Below, piece after piece: positions 23,657 through 34,986 of a stretch of DNA of 35,107 nucleotides. A model generated the notes under the pieces. The model was not told where the DNA came from and made no database searches. It worked only from the letters and a program-made list of their open reading frames with translations. How positions within the stretch are numbered: position 1 is the stretch's first letter; every line of letters starts with the position of its first letter. The DNA is from Acidobacteriota bacterium. GTDB lineage: Bacteria > Acidobacteriota > Terriglobia > Acidiferrales > UBA7541. The DNA is taken from NCBI GenBank assembly GCA_013289855.1, contig JABCZD010000021.1:1-35107 (forward strand). The letters are read 5' to 3'. The position numbers and the translations under genes were made by a program.

Positions 23657-24361
23657 ATGACTTGCTCCAATTGTGGAAAGGAGATGACTGCCTGGGCGCT
23701 GCACGATCGCTGGAACACTCCGCTCACCGTAGATGTCTGCACCGCTTGCCAGGCGTTTTGGTTCGATGAGCACGAAAGCCTCAAACTCTCTCCCGCCTCC
23801 ACGCTCCAGCTGATGAAGTTTATCGGCGAACACTCCTCCGCGCCCAAACCAATTCTATCCGACGTCCTCCAGTGCCCGCGATGCCAAGGCCGTCTGTCGC
23901 TCGCGCATGACATGGTCCGCAACATGCACTTCACGTATTGGACCTGTCCCAGCGGTCACGGGCAGTTCATCGGGTTCCTCGATTTCCTGAAACAGAAGAA
24001 TTTTATCCGCGTGCTCTCGCCTCAAGAGCTCCAGCAGCTAAAACAAAATGTGCAGACTCTGAACTGCAGCAACTGTGGGGCGTCCATCGACTTGCAAGCC
24101 AACTCCGATTGTCCCTACTGCCATTCTGCAATTTCGATCCTGGACATGAAGCAGCAGCAACAGATGCTGGCGCAACTCAAAGAAGCCGCCGAACCCCGCC
24201 CGGTTGATCCGGCGTTACCCGCGAAACTCGCCATGGCAAAAGCGCAAGCATCCGCCCCATTCCAGGATCACGATGCTGAGTGGTGGGACGACGTTCGCTC
24301 CGGCGGCCTGGTGCAGGCCGGCCTGAAGCTGGTCGCCCGATGGATCACCACCAACCTGTAA
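23657..24361 (+). CDS. Zinc-ribbon protein (TFIIB-type zinc finger)
   Basis: This 234-residue protein has several zinc-ribbon half-sites: CSNCGKEM (C3, C6) with CTACQAFWFDEHE; CPRCQG with CPSGHGQF; and LNCSNCGASIDLQANSDCPYCHS. The first pair, with its WFD motif, matches the zf-TFIIB type; the last resembles a double-zinc-ribbon. A Gln-rich helix (MKQQQQMLAQLKEAAE) and an acidic/Trp segment (DHDAEWWDDVRSGGL) follow. It may mediate protein or nucleic acid binding; there is no enzymatic motif. The ATG at 23657 is chosen because it begins directly at the first ribbon; no good ribosome binding site is visible. Confidence 0.75.
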   Translation: MTCSNCGKEMTAWALHDRWNTPLTVDVCTACQAFWFDEHESLKLSPASTLQLMKFIGEHSSAPKPILSDVLQCPRCQGRLSLAHDMVRNMHFTYWTCPSGHGQFIGFLDFLKQKNFIRVLSPQELQQLKQNVQTLNCSNCGASIDLQANSDCPYCHSAISILDMKQQQQMLAQLKEAAEPRPVDPALPAKLAMAKAQASAPFQDHDAEWWDDVRSGGLVQAGLKLVARWITTNL

Positions 24362-24480
24362 TTGGACCGCCCGTCGAATACCGCGCTCCAGGTGTCCGGT
24401 CAGCGCGCGTTTCATAAGGTTTTTGTCAGGACTTGAAGATAAAAGAAAATCCCTTGTAGTTTTTTAATTTGACAACCGTT

Positions 24481-24888
24481 TCAGTGCCGTTTCTGGCCTT
24501 CGCACTGCGCCACCCGCGCTTTCACCAGTTTCTTAATCAGTGCGATCGGCAGTGGCTTATTCGTGGGGAAGTGCACGGTCCCTTTGGATGTGGAGAATCC
24601 CTTGAGTTCGTTTTTAAACGCTTCGATAACTGCGGCAGTAGGGAACAGGCTGCAATGCTCTGAAAACGCGGCGAACCATACCAGCACTCGGTTAGTTTTG
24701 AATGCCGGAATCCCATAGCTGATCGTCTCTGTTGCCGCCGCCGGCACAACAGACCGGATCGCCGCGCGCATCTTGATCAAGTTGCCGCGGCCGAGCTCCG
24801 GCACGCCACGAAGATACTCATCAACGCTTCTAGCGGGGGTCTTGCGCTTCGATGTGGAACTCCGCTTGCCAGCTTTCGCTTTCTTCAT
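24481..24888 (-). CDS. DUF1801 / YdhG-like protein
   Basis: This 135-residue protein has a Lys/Ser-rich basic N-terminus (about 1-20), then the DUF1801 core. The core includes VDEYLRGVPELGRGNLIKMR, ETISYGIPAFKTNRVLVWFA, HCSLFPTAAVIEAF, and KGTVHFPTNKPLPIALIKKL. Members such as YdhG in Bacillus have been proposed to act as frataxin-like iron chaperones; whether this holds here is unknown. The frame is open to a TTG at 24897, but the ATG at 24888 is the natural start. The gene stands alone, converging on the zinc-ribbon gene. Confidence 0.85.
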   Translation of the reverse strand: MKKAKAGKRSSTSKRKTPARSVDEYLRGVPELGRGNLIKMRAAIRSVVPAAATETISYGIPAFKTNRVLVWFAAFSEHCSLFPTAAVIEAFKNELKGFSTSKGTVHFPTNKPLPIALIKKLVKARVAQCEGQKRH

Positions 24889-25060
24889 GGGGGCCAATAG
24901 TACGACTATTACGAGAAGTCAGTCGAGATTTCGGAGCACCGCAGGTGCCGAGGAACCTGCAACTTTTACCTATTGCATGTTCCTCGTGACCGACTTACCG
25001 TCTCCGTCGGAATGCGCCCCGTAGGGCTCCGCCAAGGTGGAGCTTCGAGTAGGACCAGCC

Positions 25061-27775
<2,715 letters not shown>

Positions 27776-27895
27776 GGAATCACTGCGATTCGAGCCCACG
27801 ATCGAACCGGTAGTGTTAGTTTGCCTACATCAACAAGACGTAGGCGAGGGTTCTGATCGATTGCTTTTCGTTCGCGCAGTTTCAGCGGGCCGTTT

Positions 27896-28456
27896 TTAAG
27901 ACGGCGCATCGGCCTGTCGAGCGCGCGGGAATCCTGGACTGGCCATCACCTCTTCGCTCTGTGCGCGGTGGCGCTCGCAATGCGCCGAAATCAAAAGCAG
28001 CCACTGATACAGATCGAGCTCGCCCAATGCCGGATGTTTGAAGAAGTGTCGCCGCAGATCGGCTTGCGTGCTGGCGGCAAAGTCCCTAGTCTGTTGCCGC
28101 GTCGCTTCGAATTCCTGCAACAGCTGCTCGTCCGGCCATCGGCCAGTCGGCACGAGAACTTCGGGCGCCTGGAAACGAGTCACGCGGGCCACCGCCACGG
28201 CGAACATCGTATCTTCGCGACCCTCCAGAGCGCTGTGCTTGGAAGGATCGGGACCTTCCTCCAAAGTCTTTTGCATGTGGCCAAGCACCCGTCCTTCGAC
28301 GATCGCGATATGCTCCACGCATTCGGCGACCGTCCACCGCTCAGGCGCGGGACGGAAGTGTAGTTGCTCCTTCGAAAGGCCCTGCGCCATATGCAGCAAG
28401 CGCTCGCGCGATTCCGCAAGATTCTGCAACGCCCATTCGCGTTCGCCAGGAGTCAT
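27896..28456 (-). CDS. DinB-like metal-binding protein
   Basis: This 186-residue four-helix-bundle protein is of the DinB / DUF664 superfamily. The usual metal triad is visible as H49 (CVEHIAIVEGRV) and H159 plus H163 (LISAHCERHRAQ). The segment FRPAPERWTVAECVEHI is typical. Family members bind a divalent metal; some are thiol-dependent S-transferases, but most are of unknown function. GAAGGGAGAA precedes the ATG. No operon partner: it converges on the glucosidase gene. Confidence 0.88.
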   Translation of the reverse strand: MTPGEREWALQNLAESRERLLHMAQGLSKEQLHFRPAPERWTVAECVEHIAIVEGRVLGHMQKTLEEGPDPSKHSALEGREDTMFAVAVARVTRFQAPEVLVPTGRWPDEQLLQEFEATRQQTRDFAASTQADLRRHFFKHPALGELDLYQWLLLISAHCERHRAQSEEVMASPGFPRARQADAPS

Positions 28457-28884
28457 TTTATTCTCCCTTCAGGAAGATCAACGCCGCCATCATACGACTT
28501 GCGCATGCACCGGAAAAGCCCTGTCAGCCTCGGCGAACGGGCCGGCTCTCGGCAGACCGTGGATGAACTGCGGAATCCATAGTTTCCAGGATAGACTCCA
28601 TCACCAATCTTCCAGCAAAATCCAAGACGGTCGCCGAAATCGTTGCTTGATGCACATCCACCTCAATATACTTGGCCTCGTTTATGAGGGCGCTCCTCGC
28701 AGGTGATGATGCGGACGATCAAAACCTACTCTACAAGGGCATGTTTTCATAATGTGTTTATCCTTTACCATGCTCAAGGCCGAATCCCGATGAATTTCTC
28801 GTTTGACCCGATATCATGGGTGTGCCCGATCACCGGAGTCATTTCATTGCTCTCACGCAAACCAGAAAACCACGTGGATCCCCG
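28457..28884. other. Gene-free stretch before the MMPL transporter
   Basis: About 430 bp lie between the divergent DinB-like and MMPL genes. A 62-residue open frame at 28703-28891 has no ribosome binding site or known domain. I see no strong promoter, hairpin or repeat. Confidence 0.5.
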
Positions 28885-31188
28885 ATGGTAATGCCAAGCC
28901 TAAAAACCGGCCACGGTGCCTCTCGCCGCCGATTCTGGTTGGCGATGTCTGGGTTTGCCATGGCGCTTGCGCTGGTGCCCTTTTCCTACAAAGTCGAACG
29001 TCGCCTGGAGACCGGCGTTCACATCAAGAACGGAGAATCCGAAAAAGTTGACAACGAACTGGCGCAGCGTTTCCAGTCTCCCTACGCCCACCGCCTGGTT
29101 CTGGTGATCAGCGGCATTCCCGATCCGGATTCCGCTAAAGGCTCGGAGGCATTGGGTTTCTTAACCAGTTCACTGCGTAGTGTGCCGGGTGTCTCCGGTG
29201 CCATCTCGAGTCTCGATTGGCCCGATCCTCTGTTCACCGGGGACAATGGCGGGGCCTTGATTATCGTCGGCTTGGACCCGCACGATGATAATTTCGAAGT
29301 GTTAGTCCCCAATCTGCGCGCCAAAGCAGACGCGATGGAAGCCCAGCTCAGGTCGCAATATCCCAACATCAACCTAGAGATTACCGGCGAAACGCCGCTG
29401 AACTTCGATCTTCGCAAGGTCAGCGCGGATGACGTCAAGCATGCCGAAGAACGCGCCATGCCGGTAACTCTCGTGCTGCTGCTGATCGCTTTCGGCAGTA
29501 TTGTGGCCGCGTTATTGCCGCTGGGAGTTGGCTTGCTCTCCATCTCGATGGCGCTGGGTGCGGCCGCGCTGCTGGCGAATCATCTGCACCTATCGATTCT
29601 CGTGCAGAATCTGGTGACCATGCTCGGCCTCGGCTTGGGCATCGACTATGCCTTGCTCATGGTCAGCCGTTTTCGCGAAGCCTTGGCCGAGGGCTATGCT
29701 CCCGGCCACTCTGCCGATATCGCTGCCGGGCAAGCGGGGAAGACCCTGATCATCTCAGCCACCACCGTTGCCATCGGATTTTCTGCGCTCCTCACTGTGC
29801 CTATCAGCGAGCTGCGTTCCATCGGCATAGCTGGCCTGCTGGTTACCGTTTTGAGTGTCATGCTGTGCACCTTCATCCTGCCTTGGGTGCTTGGTCTGCT
29901 AGGCCATCGCATCAATGCCGCCAGACTGCGTATTCCGTTCAGAAAGTTCAAACCTCCGGACAGCCTGTGCGCCGCAAGCGAGCGCTGGGTTCGCTGGGGC
30001 AACATCATCACTCGCCGGCCCTGGGCCGCTCTGCTGCTCGCCGGGATTCCGCTGCTGCTCCTTGCATACCAGGCGCGCAGAATCTCTCCCGGGGTTCCTG
30101 ACCACGACTCCTTCCCGGCCGCCGCCGAATCCGTGCATGCGCTGCACACGCTGCAAGCCATGGGGCGCTCCGGTATTGTTCAGTCCCTCCGCGTCGTCTT
30201 GGAGTTGCCGCCGCAATCTCCGCCGCTCTCCCCGGCTGGCTGGCTAGCCGTCAGTCGCTTAACGGAGCACTTCCAGGGCGATCCGCGCGCGCAAGAAGTT
30301 TTATCTCTTCCCACCCTCACGGGAATGTCTGACACGCCGGATGCTGTCAACGATGTGCCCGAATCGGACTCCATCCGCAAAAGTTTTATTCGCAACGATG
30401 GTCAAGCCACCTTGATTGAGTTGCTGCCCACCTCGGCTCTTTCGCCCAACCAACAGACACGCTGGGTACGTGACGTGCGTTCCTCCGACGTCGCCGCGTT
30501 AACCGGCGTGCCCGGCGCTGTGCTGCGCGTCGGCGGTGTTCCGGCGCTCGAAGCGGATTATGACTCGGTAGTAAGAGAGCGCCTGCCGAAGGTGGTCCTT
30601 GGCGTCATACTCGGCAGTTTGCTGGCGCTCCTGCTCGGACTGCGTTCTCTATTTGCCGCCGTGAAAGCCATTCTGCTCAATCTGCTTTCTGTCGGCGCTT
30701 CTTTCGGCATGTTAGTTCTCGTTTTTCAGGAAGGCCACGGCAGCAGGCTCTTTGGGCTCCACGGACCCACCGGCACCGTCTACCCCATCGTGCCGATTCT
30801 CTCGTTTGCCATCGTCTTCGGTTTGAGCATGGATTATGAGGTCTTCCTGGTCGCCCGCGTCCTCGAAGAACGCCGCCGCGGTCTCTCCGAGAGAGCCGCG
30901 GTGGTCGAGGGCCTGGCGCGCACCGCTGGACTCATCACCAGCGCCGCGTCCATCATGATTGCCGTCTTTACCGCCTTCACCGTGGGAAGCTTTCTCGTCG
31001 TCCAAATGCTCGGCTTCACGCTTGCCGTCGCGGTATTGATTGACGCTACCGTCGTGCGCATGATTGTCGGTCCGGCGCTGCTGCAACTTGCCGGCGACTG
31101 GAATTGGTGGCCCTTTGGCTTATATGGCGCCCCAATGACCTCTGAAGTGGCATCCGAAGTGGCGCCCGAAAAAGGGCTCGTCCCATAA
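28885..31188 (+). CDS. MMPL/RND-family transporter
   Basis: This inner-membrane exporter of about 767 residues has the two-fold RND layout. A first helix (about 20-35) is followed by a large periplasmic loop. A block of helices starts at VTLVLLLIAFGSIVAALLP and contains GLGLGIDYALLMVSRFREAL. A second loop and helix block follow, with FGLSMDYEVFLVARVLEER. The two G-x-x-x-DY motifs are the proton-relay positions of MMPL proteins, which export lipids or hydrophobic compounds. The start is uncertain: ATGs at 28885 and 28891 and an upstream one at 28816 are all without a good ribosome binding site. The gene converges on a LolA-like exported protein at 31263, a common companion of such exporters. 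Confidence 0.9.
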   Translation: MVMPSLKTGHGASRRRFWLAMSGFAMALALVPFSYKVERRLETGVHIKNGESEKVDNELAQRFQSPYAHRLVLVISGIPDPDSAKGSEALGFLTSSLRSVPGVSGAISSLDWPDPLFTGDNGGALIIVGLDPHDDNFEVLVPNLRAKADAMEAQLRSQYPNINLEITGETPLNFDLRKVSADDVKHAEERAMPVTLVLLLIAFGSIVAALLPLGVGLLSISMALGAAALLANHLHLSILVQNLVTMLGLGLGIDYALLMVSRFREALAEGYAPGHSADIAAGQAGKTLIISATTVAIGFSALLTVPISELRSIGIAGLLVTVLSVMLCTFILPWVLGLLGHRINAARLRIPFRKFKPPDSLCAASERWVRWGNIITRRPWAALLLAGIPLLLLAYQARRISPGVPDHDSFPAAAESVHALHTLQAMGRSGIVQSLRVVLELPPQSPPLSPAGWLAVSRLTEHFQGDPRAQEVLSLPTLTGMSDTPDAVNDVPESDSIRKSFIRNDGQATLIELLPTSALSPNQQTRWVRDVRSSDVAALTGVPGAVLRVGGVPALEADYDSVVRERLPKVVLGVILGSLLALLLGLRSLFAAVKAILLNLLSVGASFGMLVLVFQEGHGSRLFGLHGPTGTVYPIVPILSFAIVFGLSMDYEVFLVARVLEERRRGLSERAAVVEGLARTAGLITSAASIMIAVFTAFTVGSFLVVQMLGFTLAVAVLIDATVVRMIVGPALLQLAGDWNWWPFGLYGAPMTSEVASEVAPEKGLVP

Positions 31189-31262
31189 CGCCGAACCTCG
31201 AGGATGTTCCACTAACCGCACCGCAATATCCAAATTAACCGATTAAGTACCTACTTACTTAT

Positions 31263-32084
31263 CTACCGTGATTTATTCGCTTTCACTGGTGCGGCGCTGG
31301 CCGGCCCGATCTCAAAGTCCTTCCGCGCAAGATTTGCCTTACCCGAGCCGCGTTCGATTTCCATAATCGACGACCCCGGTTTGCCCGTTTGCTTGGCTTC
31401 CACTCGCGTTGCGGCCCAATCGCCGGCAACCTGCCGCAGCCCATAGTAAACGAAATCTTTTTGCGCTCCCGCCCCATGCGGCGTCTTCACCACGTGCACC
31501 GGATACATAATCTTGCGGTCCACCCACGATGTGATCGAATCATAGCTGCTCCGGTCCTGCGTGCCGGACCCGCTCTTCAGCACAAAGCAATCCCGCGTGC
31601 CGTATTTCTCCGGCGCCAGCAGTTCCTGATGCTTCCAGAAAAACTGGCTCTCCACCATATCTTCATATGAAAAATCCGTTCCGACCAGGGAGTCGCCCCA
31701 ATGCTCGTACGGCAACACGCTGGCGGCCTTCGCGCCAGGGAGCATCGTCTCGATGGTCACGTGCCCGCTCACGTCCATGTGCAGAAGCAGGGTGGTCTTG
31801 TCTGAGCCAGGCCCCGAAATCTCGCACAGCACGCGCAGACCATCGGGAAACCAGTGCGCCCTGGCGATCAGCTTGTAGTTCGTGCGCTTGCCATCCGCCT
31901 CCACCCGCGTTAGTCGCCCGGTCACGCGATAGTCCAATTTCTCGATGCGTCCGCGCGAACCCGTCAGCACCGTCTCCAAATCCGAAGCCGCCGCAACCGC
32001 CCGCGCCGGCTGCATCATCGACACCACCGCCAGCAAAGCAATATATGCCGCCACACTCTTTCGCAATCTCGTTTTCATCGCCAT
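31263..32084 (-). CDS. LolA-like outer-membrane lipoprotein-sorting protein
   Basis: This 273-residue protein has a signal peptide (about 1-30, ending PARAVAA) and a beta-rich half-barrel domain. The domain includes IEKLDYRVTGRLTRVEADGK, YKLIARAHWFPDGLRVLCEI, DKTTLLLHMDVSGHVTIETM, GTDFSYEDMVESQFFWKHQE, and DSITSWVDRKIMYPVHVVKT. The GTDFSYEDM and CFVLKS segments identify the group annotated as outer membrane lipoprotein-sorting protein (LolA-like). It probably shuttles a hydrophobic ligand across the periplasm. Genes of this type often sit beside MMPL/RND transporters, as here, though the two are on opposite strands. Start chosen at MAMKTRLRK; the second ATG (MKTRL) two codons on is an alternative. 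Confidence 0.85.
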   Translation of the reverse strand: MAMKTRLRKSVAAYIALLAVVSMMQPARAVAAASDLETVLTGSRGRIEKLDYRVTGRLTRVEADGKRTNYKLIARAHWFPDGLRVLCEISGPGSDKTTLLLHMDVSGHVTIETMLPGAKAASVLPYEHWGDSLVGTDFSYEDMVESQFFWKHQELLAPEKYGTRDCFVLKSGSGTQDRSSYDSITSWVDRKIMYPVHVVKTPHGAGAQKDFVYYGLRQVAGDWAATRVEAKQTGKPGSSIMEIERGSGKANLARKDFEIGPASAAPVKANKSR

Positions 32085-32137
32085 TCCACCATGTTATGGC
32101 AAGCCCTCCGCGATGGAAAGTACCGATTCCATCCCTC

Positions 32138-32157
32138 GCATGACGCCTCGCTAGACA
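32138..32157 (+). repeat. Relic of the zinc-ribbon gene 3' end
   Basis: These 20 bases match 32486-32505 at 19 positions, and the first 13 also match 33768-33780. They look like the remnant of a third copy of the small zinc-ribbon gene. Confidence 0.5.
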
Positions 32158-32211
32158 GGCCGCACCGCCCCGTGCCATATTCGCGCCTGTTCCAACTACG
32201 GCGCGAACACG

Positions 32212-32517
32212 ATGAAGATGCTTTGGTGTTGGCGGTGCAAAACTGAGGTACCGATGCTTGACGACGAGGAATTCCAACGCGTCTCAGCACTCCGCAATTC
32301 GGGCACTCAAGGCGACGCCAGAGAACGCGCTTTCGGCCCGGTGCTGCGCGAGTACGAGCGCATCACCGGCTTCCGCGAAACCAACCCCAACGCCGTCTAT
32401 CACCACAAGTTGTCTATGTACGGACCGCCCTGCAAACGCTGCGGCAAACCACTGCGCACCCCGCAAGCTAAACTGTGCGGTTCTTGCATGACGCCTCGCT
32501 CGACACCGAATGACTAA
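32212..32517 (+). CDS. Small double-zinc-ribbon protein
   Basis: This 101-residue protein has an N-terminal CWRC (C6, C9) followed by TEVPMLDDEEF. A central conserved part reads REYERITGFRETNPNAVYHH and then KLSMYGPPCKRCGKPLRTP, ending with LCGSCM. The second CxxC pair could form a zinc ribbon with LCGSC. No function is known. The 3' 220 bases are duplicated at 33561-33782 beyond the next gene, and a short relic precedes it at 32138. The start codon lacks a strong ribosome binding site; M3 is also possible. Confidence 0.75.
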   Translation: MKMLWCWRCKTEVPMLDDEEFQRVSALRNSGTQGDARERAFGPVLREYERITGFRETNPNAVYHHKLSMYGPPCKRCGKPLRTPQAKLCGSCMTPRSTPND

Positions 32518-32540
32518 CCTCCAGCACACCCGGGAGCACG

Positions 32541-33536
32541 ATGCCTAGCCTCAAAAAACCCCTTTCAGGGACCGCAGTAAAGATCTTCGATCCTCGCGAC
32601 CCTTCTACCGGCTCGGGCGGCGCTGAAGTGCTTGATCCCACCATTGTGAAACGCAGCGACCAGTGGTGGATGTACCTGGCCGGCCAAGCCCACGGATACG
32701 GACCGACGGAAATCTATAGCGCATCACTGCCTCCGAAAGCGCCTCTCTCCGCCGCTGGCTGGCAGCTGACCCGTGATGCCGCCGGAGCGCTGGAACCAGT
32801 CGCCGGGCCCAGCCCTGGTGGCCGGTGGGATAGCAACGGTGGACGGCACTGCCCATCGTACGTACGGGGATGGGACCCTCGCCAAGCAGCCTGGGTCGAA
32901 CGCATCTACTACGCGGGCGCGGCGGAGAACCTCTGGGGGCCCTACACCATTGGGTTTCTTCAGTGGGATGGAGAGCAGTGGATGGCTCAGCCCGAACCTG
33001 TGTTCCTTGCGCAGGATGCGTGGGAACACGGAAGCGTTTACGAACCAAACCTGATTTTTCATGATGGCAAATGGAAAATGTGGTACGTGGCCGGATCGAA
33101 TCACGAGGACTACCTCGTCCACGGCTACGCGGAGAGTGAAGATGGCAGCACCCGGTGGAGCAAGCACAAGGTGTTTGCGCCGCCGGAAATGAAGATGTTC
33201 GATTTCTGCGTGCGTCAGCGCGCGGATGCTTTCCATGCGATCTTCTCTCGCGTCTGCCTTTCCGGGGGCCCACCCTCGCCTGAAACCGGTCTGTGGTGGT
33301 GCAGTGGCGGAACACCATCCGGCGAACTCACCGGCTGGAGCGCGCCGCTCCAGATCATCACGGCTGAAGACCGCGGCTGGCACTCCGGCCCGTGGAAGCC
33401 CTCGTTTCAATTTGACGAAGCCATGGGCGAGCGCGCCCTCGTCTTCTTTGACGGGGCATACCGCACCAGCGATCCCGGGCCATTCCCGTTCGCATTCACT
33501 CTCGGCTGTCTTGCGGTCGATCTGCCAGGAACCTGA
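32541..33536 (+). CDS. Beta-propeller glycosidase-like protein
   Basis: This 331-residue protein has no signal peptide. Its repeated blade motifs are typical of five-bladed propeller glycosidases (GH32/43/68/130-like): VLDPTIVKRSDQWWMYLAG, RIYYAGAAENLWGPYTIGF, EPNLIFHDGKWKMWYVAGS, and ALVFFDGAYR. The Asp in LDPTIV and the Glu in SVYEPNL are in positions often used for catalysis, but I cannot assign a family or a substrate. The gene lies between two copies of the small zinc-ribbon sequence, 23 bp after the first one, so it may have been placed there by the duplication event. The start at 32541 follows GGGAGCACG. Confidence 0.7.
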   Translation: MPSLKKPLSGTAVKIFDPRDPSTGSGGAEVLDPTIVKRSDQWWMYLAGQAHGYGPTEIYSASLPPKAPLSAAGWQLTRDAAGALEPVAGPSPGGRWDSNGGRHCPSYVRGWDPRQAAWVERIYYAGAAENLWGPYTIGFLQWDGEQWMAQPEPVFLAQDAWEHGSVYEPNLIFHDGKWKMWYVAGSNHEDYLVHGYAESEDGSTRWSKHKVFAPPEMKMFDFCVRQRADAFHAIFSRVCLSGGPPSPETGLWWCSGGTPSGELTGWSAPLQIITAEDRGWHSGPWKPSFQFDEAMGERALVFFDGAYRTSDPGPFPFAFTLGCLAVDLPGT

Positions 33537-33547
33537 GACCGCTGCTG

Positions 33548-33787
33548 GTGGCGGTAGCAACGCGTCTCAGCACTCCGCAATTCGGCACCCAAGGCGACAT
33601 CAGAGAACGCGCTTTCGGCCCTGTGCTGCGCGAGCACGAGCGCATCACAGGCGTCCACAAAACAAATCCCAACGCTGTCTATCACCACGTATTGTCGATG
33701 TACGGACCGCCCTGCAAAAGCTGCGGCAAACCACTCCGCACCCCGCAAGCTAAACTCTGCGGTTCTTGCATGACGCCTCGAACGTAA
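33548..33787 (+). pseudogene. Truncated second copy of the zinc-ribbon gene
   Basis: Bases 33561-33782 repeat 32276-32495 closely. They encode the same RERAFGPVLREHERITG and YGPPCKSCGKPLRTPQAKLC segments. The N-terminal CWRC part is missing. Near 33585 one G is lost relative to the first copy, so the original frame is shifted upstream. Only a GTG start with no good ribosome binding site could open this frame. It is probably non-functional, though the reading frame from the break to the stop is still clean. Confidence 0.7.
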
Positions 33788-33914
33788 CCGCGACAACTCC
33801 CGTGAATCGCTCCAAGGCGCCACAGGCGCTCTTAGTCTTAACGGCTGGCAAATCCAAGACGGTGACGCTGAGTATTTGTTCAAGTCGGCACTAAGGAAGT
33901 TGGGCGCGGAGTGA
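33788..33914 (+). pseudogene. Possible C-terminal gene remnant
   Basis: A frame without a start codon reads GALSLNGWQIQDGDAEYLFK and then SALRKLGAE before a stop at about 33912. The wording looks protein-like, but I recognise no family, and it follows the duplicated zinc-ribbon copy directly. Confidence 0.3.
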
Positions 33915-33945
33915 GGGCGTGCGGCGTGTAATTTCATTTTTTGAC

Positions 33946-34404
33946 TCACGGATTTATCAACCAAGCGTAGGGGGTCATTCGGGTCTCGTCCCACGGTCTG
34001 GCAATAAGTAAGTCCCCGTTGGGAAAGACCGTTAATGTGACTTTGCCTTGCGGAACGCTCACGGTCTTTACCCCTAGAGGCATGTCGCTGGCGTGTTTCG
34101 ACAATAGCCGCATATAAATCGATGCCTGAGTCGCTAGTTCGGCTTGCTGCTTTTCTTTCTCCGCTTGTTGAACCTGCTCCGTAAGTTCTTTTATCAAACG
34201 TCCATGTTCAATTTGTGATTTTTCGTAGCGCTCGTGAATCTCGATAGCTTTTACGATGACGAACGATTCCAAAAATCCGATTGCTAGCAGAACTGCTATC
34301 ACAATTTTCGCCCACTTCGGGAGGGAGATTTTTAGAGATAGACCTTCTGAGCCAAAGTTCGCAGCGAGTTTATCGGACTCCCGCGCCTTCTTCGATTCGT
34401 CCAT
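33946..34404 (-). CDS. Membrane-anchored coiled-coil protein
   Basis: This 152-residue protein has a charged cytoplasmic N-terminus and one membrane helix (KIVIAVLLAIGFLESFVIV, about 33-51). A coiled coil follows, rich in Glu, Gln and Lys (IHERYEKSQIEHGRLIKELT and further EKEKQQAEL, about 56-95), then a small C-terminal domain with GKVTLTVFPNGDLLI. No family recognised. GGGAGG lies 8 bp before the ATG at 34404, which decides the start over the GTG at 34410. It diverges from the gene at 34486 with an 81-bp shared upstream region. Confidence 0.65.
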   Translation of the reverse strand: MDESKKARESDKLAANFGSEGLSLKISLPKWAKIVIAVLLAIGFLESFVIVKAIEIHERYEKSQIEHGRLIKELTEQVQQAEKEKQQAELATQASIYMRLLSKHASDMPLGVKTVSVPQGKVTLTVFPNGDLLIARPWDETRMTPYAWLINP

Positions 34405-34485
34405 TGTCACCGCCTCCCGCTGGATTCGGTCGCAATTGTACTCGTTCCTTGTTCTGCGAGAGAATGACGGATTCCGACGAATCTA

Positions 34486-34986
34486 ATGAACTCCGCCACC
34501 CGCGCCGCCAGAACTTCTGTATTCATTTTGATCATGCTCTCGCCTTCACTCGAGTGCGCCGCAGCACAAACCACAATTGTGGTCTTGAGAACTTCAACCG
34601 AGATTGTTGCGGGCTCTGACAGCAAGGAGAGGTTGCCAAATGGGGATAGCGTAGTCGGCTGCAAGGTGGAAAGAATCGGAAATCTGTTTTGGTCGGTTTC
34701 CGGATTCCGAATGGACAACTATAAAGAGATTATCTCGTTCGCTCACCAACCAAGTGCCTCCATCCGAAAAACCGTAGAAAAGTTCTCGGTTATCGCACCG
34801 CCAGTCTTGCAAAAGCTCTTCGATAATCTCCGCCTGAGTTCCCCAGCCGACTATAAATTGCTCGCGCAAAAGGCCGACCGAGAAGGCATCAGCATTACTT
34901 TCTTCGGAATGGAAAATCAGATTCCGATTGTCATTAACGTGCCGCTTTTTACGAAACTGAACGAGGACCACCGCGTTGTAGTGTAG
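34486..34986 (+). CDS. Exported proteasome-like (Ntn-fold) protein, likely truncated
   Basis: This 166-residue frame has a signal peptide (about 1-27, ending ECAAA). The sequence then reads QTTIVVLRTSTEIVAGSDSK, then ERLPNG and CKVERIGNLFWSVSGF. If T29 is position 1, D45 falls at position 17 and K60 at position 32. These are close to the Thr1, Asp17 and Lys33 triad of proteasome beta subunits, and SVSGF sits where the substrate-loop glycine occurs. An Ntn-hydrolase-like fold is therefore plausible for a protein exported from the cytoplasm. Signal peptidase would leave a Gln before Thr, so further processing would be needed. The stop codon lies inside a likely IS3-family end starting near 34982, so the C-terminus has probably been lost. 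Confidence 0.55.
   Translation: MNSATRAARTSVFILIMLSPSLECAAAQTTIVVLRTSTEIVAGSDSKERLPNGDSVVGCKVERIGNLFWSVSGFRMDNYKEIISFAHQPSASIRKTVEKFSVIAPPVLQKLFDNLRLSSPADYKLLAQKADREGISITFFGMENQIPIVINVPLFTKLNEDHRVVV

Noticed and set aside
28703..28891. 62-codon open frame before the MMPL gene
   Set aside because: No ribosome binding site, no domain, overlaps the likely transporter start.
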